Source of the DNA: Limiplasma sp031549415
GTDB taxonomy: Bacteria > Bacillota > Clostridia > Christensenellales > Aristaeellaceae
NCBI GenBank assembly: GCA_031549415.1
Contig: JAVBPU010000022.1
Span: 58,209 to 122,208 of the forward strand
Reading direction: 5' to 3'
DNA length: 64,000 bases
In this document: positions 24,395 through 32,515 of the stretch, in pieces
Layout: each line of letters opens with the position of its first letter
Position numbering within the stretch: position 1 is the stretch's first letter
Notes under the pieces: model-generated
The model's input: the letters and a program-made list of their open reading frames with translations, nothing else
What the model was told of the DNA's origin: nothing
Database searches by the model: none
Program-made: the position numbers and the translations under genes

Positions 24395-26260
24395 GTGCTA
24401 TTGCTCATTTCTCTGCTGGTATTGCTGGCGGCATTGCCGGTCCTCTTCAAAAAACGGTTTGAAGTGCTGCTGCCGCCCTTTGTCTGTGGCTTGATCTTGC
24501 TTTGCTATGGACTGGCGCTGTTTGGCAAGCTCAGCTGGTGCCCGTACATCCTGTGCGCCCTGGCGCTTACCGCCCTAGGCGGGGTGGGGGTGGGGGCCGC
24601 CCGCAAAAAAGAATGGGCGCAGCTGCCCCACCGTCTGCTGGCGTATTTCTTCACCCCCGGGTTTGCATGCTTTCTGTTGCTGGCCGGGGTTTTTTATGCC
24701 GGAGCCATGACCCATTTTGTGTACCACACAGACGATATCTACTATTGGGGCATTGAGGTCCGCTCCCTCTTCGCCCATGGCGGCCTGGTGGACGCGGTAC
24801 ACCACTACTCCCCGCGCTTTATGACCTATACCCCCGGTATGCAGCTGTTTCAATGGATCGGGCAATCCATCCTGGGGGAATGGAACGAGGGTTTGCTGTT
24901 TTACCAGCTTGCGCTTTTTTACATGGTGTTTTTGCTGCCCTTTGCCCAGCGCATCTCCTGGAAAAAAGCCTATTGGATTCCCGTGTTTCTGCTCTTTGCC
25001 ATCCTGCTTCCGTTGCTTTTCAACGGCAATGCCTACAGCATGCTGCGGGTGGATACGGCGCTGGGCATTTGCCTGGGGTATGCGCTGATGCAGGTGTGGA
25101 GCCTGCGGGGCGGGCAAAATACGACGTTCCACTTGGTTTGCCTGGCCCTGTCCCTGAGCGTGTTGCTGCTGGTGAAGCAAATTGGCATGATGTGGGCGCT
25201 GGTGGCCCTGGGCTTGTTCTTCGTGGTGCGCCCCCGCAAGCAACCGGGCGTGAAGCTGTTGCCGCTGCTCCTTTCCATCGCCCTTCCGGTGCTGGTTTGT
25301 GCCAGCTGGTTTGTGTTTTGCCAGGGAAAGCAGCTCAGTGGCGTGCATGTGCGCCAAACCTCCACTGGGTTTGCGAGCCTCCTGCAGGGCACCTGGACGC
25401 CTCCCCCGGGCTTTGCGCTGCTGCCCTCCACCATCTGGCAGGCGCTGACGGTACCCATTAGAAGCCATAGCGACATGGGCTTTCAGATTTTGGAGGTGCC
25501 CAAAATCTATTGGATGCTTGCCTTCATGGCCCTGCCCATGCTGCTTTGTTGGCTGCAAGGCAGGTCCAGGCGCGAAATGGGGCGGCTGACCCTTTGGGTG
25601 GTGGGCTGCATGGCGCTGTTCCTGCTGTCCTTCGGGGTCAGCTTTATGACCACCTTTTACCCCGAAACCGAGGGATTCACCGGTGAACATTGGATTTCTA
25701 TGCACTTTTTGCTGGAGCGGTACGCTGCCCCGCTGTGGATTGGCATGGCGGTGCTGCTGGGCTTTTTGTGGCAGGAGCAATCGCCTGCGGGCGGACGTTC
25801 CCATACGCCCTATCGCTTGGCGGGTGCGTGCGTGGCGCTGGTGCTGCTGCTGAGCAGCCCTTGGGGCAATCTCTTCCAGAACCTGCTGCCGGAAAACTAT
25901 TTAGCCAGCAACCCGTCCCCGGAAGAACGGTACATTTTTGAGGCGGAAAACGGATGGGTCAGCGATCTGGAAGCCCCTGAGGACGCCATTGTTTTGTATG
26001 GGGTGGAGCCTTATCCCTTCAAGGGGGAGTTGCTGCAATACGCGCTGATGCCCGCGAAGCTGCTCTACATTTTTGGGGACATTTCCCAGGAAGAATTCAC
26101 CGCCAAGCTGCAATACGACCAGGTGACCCACCTGGTTTGCATGGACGAAAACAACACGGTGTATGAAAACGCGCTGCCTTTCACCGAGGATGAATGGCTG
26201 GAGTGCAACACCGTCTACACCGTGAACTGGGAGGATGGGACGCCCCTGATCAGCTATTGA
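24395..26260 (+). CDS. Large polytopic membrane protein, glycosyltransferase-like
   Basis: About 621 aa. The best start is the GTG at 24395, 8 nt after AAGGAGG; TTG 24392 is the alternative. Twelve or more membrane helices are followed by a C-terminal outer domain of about 140 residues. The first large loop contains YHTDDIYYWGIEVRSL, an Asp-Asp arrangement like the catalytic loop of GT-C fold enzymes. HYSPRFMTYTPGMQL follows. I do not recognise the exact family. It ends tail-to-tail with the P-II-like gene, overlapping it by 7 bp. Confidence 0.65.
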   Translation: MLLLISLLVLLAALPVLFKKRFEVLLPPFVCGLILLCYGLALFGKLSWCPYILCALALTALGGVGVGAARKKEWAQLPHRLLAYFFTPGFACFLLLAGVFYAGAMTHFVYHTDDIYYWGIEVRSLFAHGGLVDAVHHYSPRFMTYTPGMQLFQWIGQSILGEWNEGLLFYQLALFYMVFLLPFAQRISWKKAYWIPVFLLFAILLPLLFNGNAYSMLRVDTALGICLGYALMQVWSLRGGQNTTFHLVCLALSLSVLLLVKQIGMMWALVALGLFFVVRPRKQPGVKLLPLLLSIALPVLVCASWFVFCQGKQLSGVHVRQTSTGFASLLQGTWTPPPGFALLPSTIWQALTVPIRSHSDMGFQILEVPKIYWMLAFMALPMLLCWLQGRSRREMGRLTLWVVGCMALFLLSFGVSFMTTFYPETEGFTGEHWISMHFLLERYAAPLWIGMAVLLGFLWQEQSPAGGRSHTPYRLAGACVALVLLLSSPWGNLFQNLLPENYLASNPSPEERYIFEAENGWVSDLEAPEDAIVLYGVEPYPFKGELLQYALMPAKLLYIFGDISQEEFTAKLQYDQVTHLVCMDENNTVYENALPFTEDEWLECNTVYTVNWEDGTPLISY

Positions 26261-26994
26261 TCCTCTTGCGCCATATCAATGCCCGCGCAGCTTTCCACCG
26301 GCAGGGAGAGCACGATCCCATGGGCGTCGGTTTTCATGCCGCAAGCTTTGCTGATGGCTTGCATCAGTTCTTTTTTCTGGCTCTTGGGAATGAGGATGCA
26401 CACCATTTCTTTTTCCGATTGCAGCGAGATTCCAAAGAATTTCACGGCCTCTTCCAGGCCTGTCCGGCGGGCGTTCAAAATGGTGCCGCCCCGAGCGCCG
26501 GCATGGTGGGCCGCTTCCATCACATTTTCGCTGAAACCCTGGTCTACCACCGCCACCACCAGTTCAAACCGAATTTCATGATGCGCAGTTTCCAGATGCG
26601 TGGCTTCATTTTCATGTTCCATCATGTCCATCCCTCCCTCTTTCTGCTGTTCTTTGGAGAAAGCGCCCAGTAGGGTGGCGCCTATGCCTGAAACAGGAAT
26701 GATGAATACGATTCCGTTTCCGGACTGCGTCAGTTCCATGCGCTCCATCACAGAGGTAAACAAAAGATTGGCCTTGTGCTCCGGCGCTATGCAGACGCAC
26801 AGGGTTTTTTCCGTACCGGAAAGCCCAAGGGTTTGCAGCATTTCCGAACTTGCGGTTCCCATGGCGTTAAGCATGAACTGAAAGCGCACATGCTTTTCTT
26901 GCAAGATTTTTTCCAACCGGCTTCGTTCACTTCTGTCCACAATCGCGGCCAGCAGCTTGGGCACCGGATGAAGCTCACTATCATGCTGGTTCAT
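26254..26994 (-). CDS. Double-domain P-II-like regulatory protein
   Basis: 246 aa from the ATG at 26994 (GGAGGA upstream), overlapping the DUF1538 gene by 14 bp. Two ferredoxin-like P-II/GlnB-type repeats are visible. Residues about 8-105 contain LLAAIVDRSERSRLEKIL and IVFIIPVSGIG. Residues about 130-240 contain ELVVAVVDQGFSENVMEAAHHAGARGGTIL and GIVLSLPVESCAGI. AGARGGT at the T-loop base matches the P-II G-A-x-G-x-T pattern; it is altered in the first repeat, so the two halves may bind different ligands. P-II-like proteins next to DUF1538 membrane proteins are a known pairing, and the partner presumably gates the transporter-like protein. Confidence 0.82.
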   Translation of the reverse strand: MNQHDSELHPVPKLLAAIVDRSERSRLEKILQEKHVRFQFMLNAMGTASSEMLQTLGLSGTEKTLCVCIAPEHKANLLFTSVMERMELTQSGNGIVFIIPVSGIGATLLGAFSKEQQKEGGMDMMEHENEATHLETAHHEIRFELVVAVVDQGFSENVMEAAHHAGARGGTILNARRTGLEEAVKFFGISLQSEKEMVCILIPKSQKKELMQAISKACGMKTDAHGIVLSLPVESCAGIDMAQEDQ

Positions 26995-28507
26995 TGGTAT
27001 CCTCCCCATATTCAATGATTTCATCTTCCGCGTCATCCATCAATTCAACTGGCTGGGTTTCGGCCATTTTTCCCTTGTAAGCCACCCCCATCACTTGGAT
27101 GGCCAGCAGCGGGGTCATGGCCACCATGGCCACCAAGCCAAAGGCGTCGGTCATCAGCCGGGAGGGGTCCGTACATGCGCCAATGGCAAAGGGCAGCAGG
27201 AAGGTGGAGGTCATGGGGCCGCTCACCACGCCGCCGGAGTCAAAGGCAATGCCGATGAAAATTTTCGGCGTGAAAAAGGTGAGGACGATGGCGGCAATGT
27301 ATCCGGGAATCAAGAACCAGTAAATGGAAACCCCGGTGAGCACGCGGAACATGGAAATGGCTAACGAGGCCGCCACGCCGATGGAGAGATAGCGCTGTAC
27401 GGCGCTACCCGAAATAGCGCCCAGCGAAACCTCCTCCACCTGTTTTTTCAGCACGTGCACAGCCGGCTCCGCGGCCACGATAAAATATCCGATGAGCCCG
27501 CCCAAGGGCACCAGCAGCCATCTCATGGAGGAGGAGGCCAAATCAGCCCCCAGCGCTTGCCCGATGGGGATGAAGCCCACATTGACGCCTGTCATAAACA
27601 GCACCAGCCCCGCGAAGGTGTACACCAGGCCCACCACAATGCGCAGAAGGTGGCGCTTGTGATACCGCCGTGTCATCAGTTGAAAGAGGGCCAGCACGGC
27701 GGCAATGGGCCAGACCGAGCGGGCCACCTCAACGAAATGGTGGGGCATTTCATGGACAAACTCCAAGGTGGCATCTTGGGAGGTCATAATGTCGGGAATT
27801 ACCGGAGGCACATACACGGTGTTTTCCGGATGAAAGCAAATGCCCAGAATGAGCACGGCAAGGATCGGCCCAACGCTGCACAGCGCCACAAAGCCAAAGC
27901 TGTCCTCGATGGATTCCCTGTCGCTGCGGACAGAGGCCAGGCCTAAGGCCATGGCCATAATAAAGGGAACGGTGATGGGGCCGGTGGTGACGCCGCCAGA
28001 ATCAAAGGCTACCGGCACAAAATTGGACGGCGCGAAAATGGAAAGGGGAATGACGATGGCATAACAGACGATCAGCATTTTGGAAAGGCTGACGCGAAAC
28101 AGGATGCGCAAGATGGAGAACAGCAAGAACAGGCCGACCCCACCAGCCACAGCCACAATCAATGTCAAATTGGGGATGGAGGGCACCAGCTCCGCCAGGA
28201 CTTGCAAATCCGGCTCCGCCAAGGTGATGATGGAGCCCATGGCAAAGCTGACCAAACAAACCAGGGTAATTTTCTTGGTCTTGGTCATAGCGGCGCCGAT
28301 GTCTTCCCCCAGCGGGATCATGGACATGTCCGCCCCAAGGGTAAACAGCCCCATGCCGAGAATGAGAAGCACCGACCCCAACAAAAAGAGCATAAGCGTT
28401 CCCACCGGCATGGGCACCACAAGCACGCTGAGTGAAAACACAATGAGAGTAATGGGTAGCACTGCGGAAAGCGCTTCCGAAAGCATTCGTTTTAATTTTT
28501 TTCCCAC
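26981..28507 (-). CDS. DUF1538 membrane protein (putative transporter, internal duplication)
   Basis: 508 aa with a GTG start 7 nt after AAGGAG. The protein is a tandem duplication. FTLGADMSMIPLGEDIGAAM matches MTGVNVGFIPIGQALGADL; ITLAEPDLQVLAEL matches IVAAEPAVHVLKKQ; and VPVAFDSGGVTTGPITVP matches IGIAFDSGGVVSGPMTST. Each half has about six helices, so the fold is probably two inverted or parallel repeats as in secondary transporters. The repeated FDSGG-x2-(T/S)GP is a likely substrate or ion site. The substrate is unknown for the family. It is translationally coupled to the P-II-like gene. Confidence 0.85.
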   Translation of the reverse strand: MGKKLKRMLSEALSAVLPITLIVFSLSVLVVPMPVGTLMLFLLGSVLLILGMGLFTLGADMSMIPLGEDIGAAMTKTKKITLVCLVSFAMGSIITLAEPDLQVLAELVPSIPNLTLIVAVAGGVGLFLLFSILRILFRVSLSKMLIVCYAIVIPLSIFAPSNFVPVAFDSGGVTTGPITVPFIMAMALGLASVRSDRESIEDSFGFVALCSVGPILAVLILGICFHPENTVYVPPVIPDIMTSQDATLEFVHEMPHHFVEVARSVWPIAAVLALFQLMTRRYHKRHLLRIVVGLVYTFAGLVLFMTGVNVGFIPIGQALGADLASSSMRWLLVPLGGLIGYFIVAAEPAVHVLKKQVEEVSLGAISGSAVQRYLSIGVAASLAISMFRVLTGVSIYWFLIPGYIAAIVLTFFTPKIFIGIAFDSGGVVSGPMTSTFLLPFAIGACTDPSRLMTDAFGLVAMVAMTPLLAIQVMGVAYKGKMAETQPVELMDDAEDEIIEYGEDTNEPA

Positions 28508-28552
28508 GATGCGCTCCTTCCTGTATCAAATCTCCATACGGGTGATGCTTAT

Positions 28553-28581
28553 ACTATACCAGAAGGTGGAGGATTACGCAA
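28553..28581 (-). promoter_or_regulatory. Promoter of the DUF1538/P-II operon
   Basis: On the minus strand, TTGCGT (28581-28576) and TATAGT (28558-28553) are 17 bp apart. The -10 is 46 bp upstream of the GTG start. Confidence 0.65.
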
Positions 28582-28804
28582 TTTTTGCAGGGGGGGTTGG
28601 CATGCCGAAACGCCGGGATGTCGCTTTTATACGAGGCGGCATCGCTGGGTGGTTCGATCAAAAGGAACGACAAGTGATACTTGCGCATAGGATCATGTAT
28701 GGCGGTCTAAGGGAACCGGACAAACTCACAGGCAGGACCGTCGGAATGATTCCGCTGTTTACAGACCAGACGCTCCAACAGCGAGATGAAACGGAGGTTA
28801 ACGC

Positions 28805-29014
28805 ATGTGTGATTTCAACAATCATTTAATCATGAATCATTCCGGACTTGCAGAAAGTCTTGAAAAAGAAAAGGCAAACGCGAAGAAAGGCATGCTGATC
28901 GAAGGCGGACTTGAGCTGAAGAATCATTTTGATATGTTGGCGTATGCCTTTCTGAAAACGACCCCGCTTGCCCGCCCACAGCGCACCCGAATTTGTGGGA
29001 GCAGGCAAAATTAA
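28805..29014 (+). pseudogene. Out-of-frame 5' portion of the alkyl sulfatase gene
   Basis: GGAGG lies 7 nt before the ATG at 28805. Residues 11-52 (ESLEKEKANAKKG, then LELKNHFDMLAYAFLK) match the usual N-terminus of alkyl/aryl sulfatases, which runs into NPxLWxQAxLN. In this frame that continuation is lost (PQRTRICGSRQN, stop at 29014). In the frame of the next entry the same DNA reads AHPNLWEQAKLN. One missing base (or two extra) between about 28955 and 28985 would restore a single protein of about 660 aa. Confidence 0.7.
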
Positions 29015-30789
29015 ACATGAACGCCGGACTCTTCCGGGTCAACAACATTGAGAAAAACGCCACGGCGGACGAGCAGGCTAAAAAATCCGGCGGGGCTTTC
29101 CGCGTATCGAGGGGCGACGTTTTTCAGATCCGAGGCTATGATATTTCCAACATGACGCTGATATACGGCTTATGCGGCTGGATCCTCATGGATGTGCTGA
29201 CCGTTTCGGAAGTCGCGGCGGCGGCATGGAAAAACCTCGTGCAAAAATATTTGAAGGACGCACCGATCAGGTGCGTTATTTATTCTCATTCCCATCTGGA
29301 CCATTACGGCGGGGTGGGCGGCCTCAAGCCGTTTTTTGCAAAAAATGTTGCCCTATACGCGCCCGAAGGGTTCACGAAACACGCTGTTAGCGAAAACATC
29401 TATGTGGGGCCGGTGATGCAGCGCCGCGCTATGTATCAGTTCGGGCATCTGCTCCCGGTGCAGTCCGACCGGCAGATTGACGCAGGGCTTGGGAAGGTTA
29501 CCGCAAAAGGCCACAGCACACTGCTTGCGCCGACCCGCGAAATCGGGTTCGGGGACTACAAGAGAGGCAAAAACTATGCGGAGATCTGCGTGAACTGCGT
29601 GCGGCTGCAATTCCAACTGACGCCGGACACCGAAGCGCCCGCCGAGATGAATGTATACGCGCCGGAGCAGAAGGTTCTCTTTGCGGCTGAAAACTGCACC
29701 GGTACGCTGCACAATGTGTTGACGCCTCGCGGGGCGCAGGTGCGCGATACGCTGGCGTGGGCCAACTATATCGACCAGACCATCGTTTCGTTCCCTGATT
29801 TGACTGCCGTTTGCAGCGCCCACAACTGGCCGCACTTCGGCAACGAAGATTCCATCCGGTATCTGGAGCTGCAACGCGACATGTACCGCTTTATCCACAA
29901 CAGGACGCTCCATCTCGTCAACCTCGGTTACACGATTGACGAGGTCGGGCGGCTTCTTTCCGATAAAATCGGCATGCCGGAGGAACTTCAAAACGAATGG
30001 TGCGCCCACGGCTTCTATGGGACGGCCAACCACAACGCCAAGGCGGTTTATCAGCGCTATATCGGGTGGTTCGACGGCAACCCCGTCAACTTAAACCGGA
30101 ACATGCCCACCGTTTCCGCCACAAAATATGTGGAATATATGAACGGATATGACGCCATTGTCAGAAAGGTAGCCGAAGAACTGTATTTGGTCAATCCGAA
30201 TCACGCCTGGATCGCGGAGGTATTGAATCTCATCATGAACGCCGACATACCGGAGGATAAAACATTGGCAAGAAATCAGCTGGCGCGATCGCTGCGGGAG
30301 CTTGGATACAGGTCGGAGGCGGCAACATGGCGCAACATGTACCTCTCAGCTGCGGAGGAGCTGTCCGGAGTTTTGCCGCCGGAGAACTATCAAAGGTTCG
30401 ACGACGATACGATTCACACCATGAGCCTTGATAGGATCCTGCAGCTCATTGGCATCATGTATGACGGCAAAGAGGGAAACCCCGTGCTGGAAAGCAGTGT
30501 GATGGGAGTGCAAACCGAGGGCCGCCGTCCGGAATACGCAAGCGTGCGCATTGGGCGCGGGGTCGTTCATTACAGAACGGGATACGGGTGCAAAAGGGAA
30601 GCGACATTTACTGTCATTGGCAGCAAGGTGGATTTTTTCCGTGCCCTCGCCGAAGAGGATCAGGCGGCGCAGCTCCGGCTGTTTACCACACCGGAAAGCA
30701 GACAATATGCCGATGAACTGCTTACGCACCTGAGACGCTTTCCGATCAACTTCCCGATCATGACGCCGAGACCGGAGTACACTCCGTAG
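28993..30789 (+). CDS. Alkyl/aryl sulfatase, metallo-beta-lactamase fold (main part)
   Basis: 598 aa in this frame. The metallo-beta-lactamase motif YSHSHLDHYGGVGG gives the binuclear zinc ligands, AAENCTGTLHNVLTPRG and CSAHNWPHFG match the SdsA1-type active site, and the C-terminal half supplies the dimerisation and SCP2-like lipid-binding domains. The family hydrolyses long-chain alkyl sulfates to alcohol and sulfate. No signal peptide can be judged because the N-terminus is displaced by a frameshift; TTG 28993 or ATG 29017 could start translation only as a truncated protein. The gene sits in a region with repeats and an IS remnant, suggesting transfer followed by decay. It could also be a sequencing error. 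Confidence 0.8.
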   Translation: MWEQAKLNMNAGLFRVNNIEKNATADEQAKKSGGAFRVSRGDVFQIRGYDISNMTLIYGLCGWILMDVLTVSEVAAAAWKNLVQKYLKDAPIRCVIYSHSHLDHYGGVGGLKPFFAKNVALYAPEGFTKHAVSENIYVGPVMQRRAMYQFGHLLPVQSDRQIDAGLGKVTAKGHSTLLAPTREIGFGDYKRGKNYAEICVNCVRLQFQLTPDTEAPAEMNVYAPEQKVLFAAENCTGTLHNVLTPRGAQVRDTLAWANYIDQTIVSFPDLTAVCSAHNWPHFGNEDSIRYLELQRDMYRFIHNRTLHLVNLGYTIDEVGRLLSDKIGMPEELQNEWCAHGFYGTANHNAKAVYQRYIGWFDGNPVNLNRNMPTVSATKYVEYMNGYDAIVRKVAEELYLVNPNHAWIAEVLNLIMNADIPEDKTLARNQLARSLRELGYRSEAATWRNMYLSAAEELSGVLPPENYQRFDDDTIHTMSLDRILQLIGIMYDGKEGNPVLESSVMGVQTEGRRPEYASVRIGRGVVHYRTGYGCKREATFTVIGSKVDFFRALAEEDQAAQLRLFTTPESRQYADELLTHLRRFPINFPIMTPRPEYTP

Positions 30790-30798
30790 TCCGGGTTT

Positions 30799-30912
30799 AG
30801 AGCAAATTCCAGAAACATAGCACAGGATTTGCGAGAGATTTTTTCCTGGCGCTCAGCCGAGGGAGGGAGGCATAGTGGTGCTATGCTGACCGGACCGGGC
30901 AACGCGCCGGGG
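30799..30912 (+). repeat. MITE-like hairpin repeat, 3'-truncated copy
   Basis: Begins AGAGCAAATTCCAGAAAC and runs through GCGAGAGATTTTTTCCTGGCG. It matches the copy at 59027-59181 nearly base for base for about 110 bp but lacks the right arm, which is replaced at about 30911 by the transposase fragment. No protein product is expected. Confidence 0.75.
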
Positions 30913-31065
30913 CACCCCGGTACGCAAAATCCAAAACACCGCATTCATAAACAACCGATTGTCTTTTGCTATCGTACACCACTGGCCTACCTGCCCCGGC
31001 AGTAGAGGGCTAAGCATTTCCCGTACCCCAGCCGATATATCGCGCCGCCTGTGTGTTGGTCCCAT
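30911..31065 (-). pseudogene. IS5-type transposase, N-terminal fragment
   Basis: From the ATG at 31065 (AGGAGG 8 nt upstream) about 50 codons match the start of IS5-family transposases: RRRDISAGVREMLSPLLPG followed by AKDNRLFMNAVFWILRTGVP. After the Gly-Val-Pro the usual WRDLP and the DDE catalytic core are absent; the frame runs into the truncated repeat at 30799-30912. The element is dead and marks a deletion or recombination junction. Confidence 0.75.
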
Positions 31066-31201
31066 GGAGAAAACCTCCTGCGGTTTTCTTCCATTTTGCC
31101 ATATTTCCATATCTCATATCGACACTATCTGGAGGTCTTTAACTTAATAACCATAACGTTTAACTTCGCATGATAATATGCCCTCACGCTGAACCCCTGC
31201 G

Positions 31202-31894
31202 TTATTGCTCAAAAGAAAGGATTTCTAAGGTTCCATCATATTGGGTCTCTGGAGCAGATTCTGACCAGAATTCCATCGCTACGCTCGTCGTCAAAAGTCC
31301 CTGCTTTGCCGGTCCCATACAAAATTCTATCGAGACATTATGAAAATCAACATATAAACAGCTTCTATATTTCAACGCAAGATGCATCACTGAATAATAG
31401 ACCTCTCGATCGATTTCACGATCAATCGAAAGCATTTGACCTCCAAAATTCGCATATAAAACGGTTGGTTGCCCATAGGCTTCCACACATTTTTGGAAAA
31501 ACGGTGAGAAAACCTCCCATGGCACTGCGACCAATGCCCCATGGTCACCAAAATTTACTTTTCCTGTCATCAACGCATTCTTTTCAAAAAACACCAAAGC
31601 ACCCTTCAAAGATCCATTCAAGCAATTCAGCGAGACCTCATCGACATTTAGGCCTAACAGCTCTAAGCCAGCGTCGGCATAGATTTTATACACATACGGT
31701 GCCAACAACATGTCCACTTTAGCAGACGTCTTGCTCAAAACTACCTTCGGGACTTCTTCTTTTGACGTTCCCCAGGGAATGTCCCAAAGAGTGTACGCTT
31801 TTTGGGATATTCCATCGTCTTGCCCTCCGGCAAAAGCCAGTAGGGGGCTCAATAGGATCGCAACCACAAAACAACAAACGAATTTGCGCGTCAT
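31202..31894 (-). CDS. Small secreted protein, WDIP family
   Basis: 230 aa from the ATG at 31894, with AGGAGG upstream; the frame continues to 32008 without support. A clean signal peptide (RKFVCCFVVAILLSPLLAFAG) is followed by YTLWDIPWGTSKEEV. A paralogue is encoded at 59248-59949 with the same opening (YLFWDIPFDSTTPEEF) and the same IEFC near the end. No known domain is recognised. Local G+C is lower than in neighbouring operons. An extracytoplasmic role is likely; function unknown. Confidence 0.75.
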   Translation of the reverse strand: MTRKFVCCFVVAILLSPLLAFAGGQDDGISQKAYTLWDIPWGTSKEEVPKVVLSKTSAKVDMLLAPYVYKIYADAGLELLGLNVDEVSLNCLNGSLKGALVFFEKNALMTGKVNFGDHGALVAVPWEVFSPFFQKCVEAYGQPTVLYANFGGQMLSIDREIDREVYYSVMHLALKYRSCLYVDFHNVSIEFCMGPAKQGLLTTSVAMEFWSESAPETQYDGTLEILSFEQ

Positions 31895-32181
31895 GCATGT
31901 TTCCTCCTCTGCACGTTCTATTGGAATCCTATCACTAGGCATATAATAGGTTCTTCTCTTTCCAGCGCATCGCGAGTCTTTCACTCCGACCCAATTTAGA
32001 AGCGTCAATGCTGTAAGCCAAGCGCTTCAAACGGATTCCCTTCGATGCCAGTTGGGCTTGTAGAAAGATATCATGGATGCGTTCAGCATACTCCTTCATC
32101 CCGTCTGGGGGGATAATCTATGCATATAGTGTTCATAAGTTACCTTATTCTCTTCTAGCAAAACTGATCCCTGCCTTTCAT
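31895..32181. other. Intergenic stretch without recognised gene
   Basis: AT-rich DNA upstream of the secreted-protein gene. A minus-strand extension of that gene's frame to 32008 has no ribosome site. I see no RNA gene or clear promoter here. Confidence 0.4.
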
Positions 32182-32338
32182 ACTATGATCCATTCAAAAC
32201 ATGACAAAATTTGCGAGGATTTTTGTTTGCCGACAAGGAGCAGGGGCGAGGCGCAGCCAGCCGCTACGGTGAGCGACGGCGACGCTGGCGGCAGGCAAAA
32301 AGACCGCAAAGTTGTCGTGTTTTTGAGTGGATCGTAGT
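32182..32338. repeat. MITE-like palindromic element, variant copy
   Basis: 157 bp with long imperfect terminal inverted repeats: CTATGATCCATTCAAAAC at the left pairs with the complement of GTTTTTGAGTGGATCGTAG at the right. Inside, GACAAAATTTGCGAGGATTTTT pairs with AAAAAGACCGCAAAGTTGTC. The core matches the arms of the 30799 and 59027 copies. It carries no coding sequence and would fold into one long hairpin if transcribed. Confidence 0.75.
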
Positions 32339-32446
32339 CTTACTCCCATAATCTGGGTAACGCCTTGCGCCTAAGAACACGCACAACTTGGCTTGCAGAC
32401 TGCGAAATGGGCGATCGGTCAAACGCCAAATTTTTCAAATCCACTA

Positions 32447-32475
32447 TTGACATTACTGATATTATCAGTTATATT
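32447..32475 (+). promoter_or_regulatory. Strong promoter with dyad operator in the spacer
   Basis: Consensus TTGACA (32447-32452) and TATATT (32470-32475) are 17 bp apart. The spacer contains a perfect palindrome, ACTGATATTATCAGT (32455-32469), with a single central T. A repressor bound here would exclude polymerase. The FCD-type GntR regulator encoded at 36775 in the same operon is the natural candidate. Confidence 0.8.
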
Positions 32476-32515
32476 GTTACTACAAGGCCAGATCAAGACG
32501 TACGGAGGGATTGCA

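Noticed and set aside
24575..25804. 409-codon minus-strand frame
   Set aside because: Very rich in Gln, His and Gly without hydrophobic pattern or ribosome site; a shadow of the polytopic membrane gene.
28080..28829. 249-codon plus-strand frame spanning the DUF1538 gene start and its upstream region
   Set aside because: It runs antisense through DUF1538 coding sequence and its promoter; no motif or start signal supports it.
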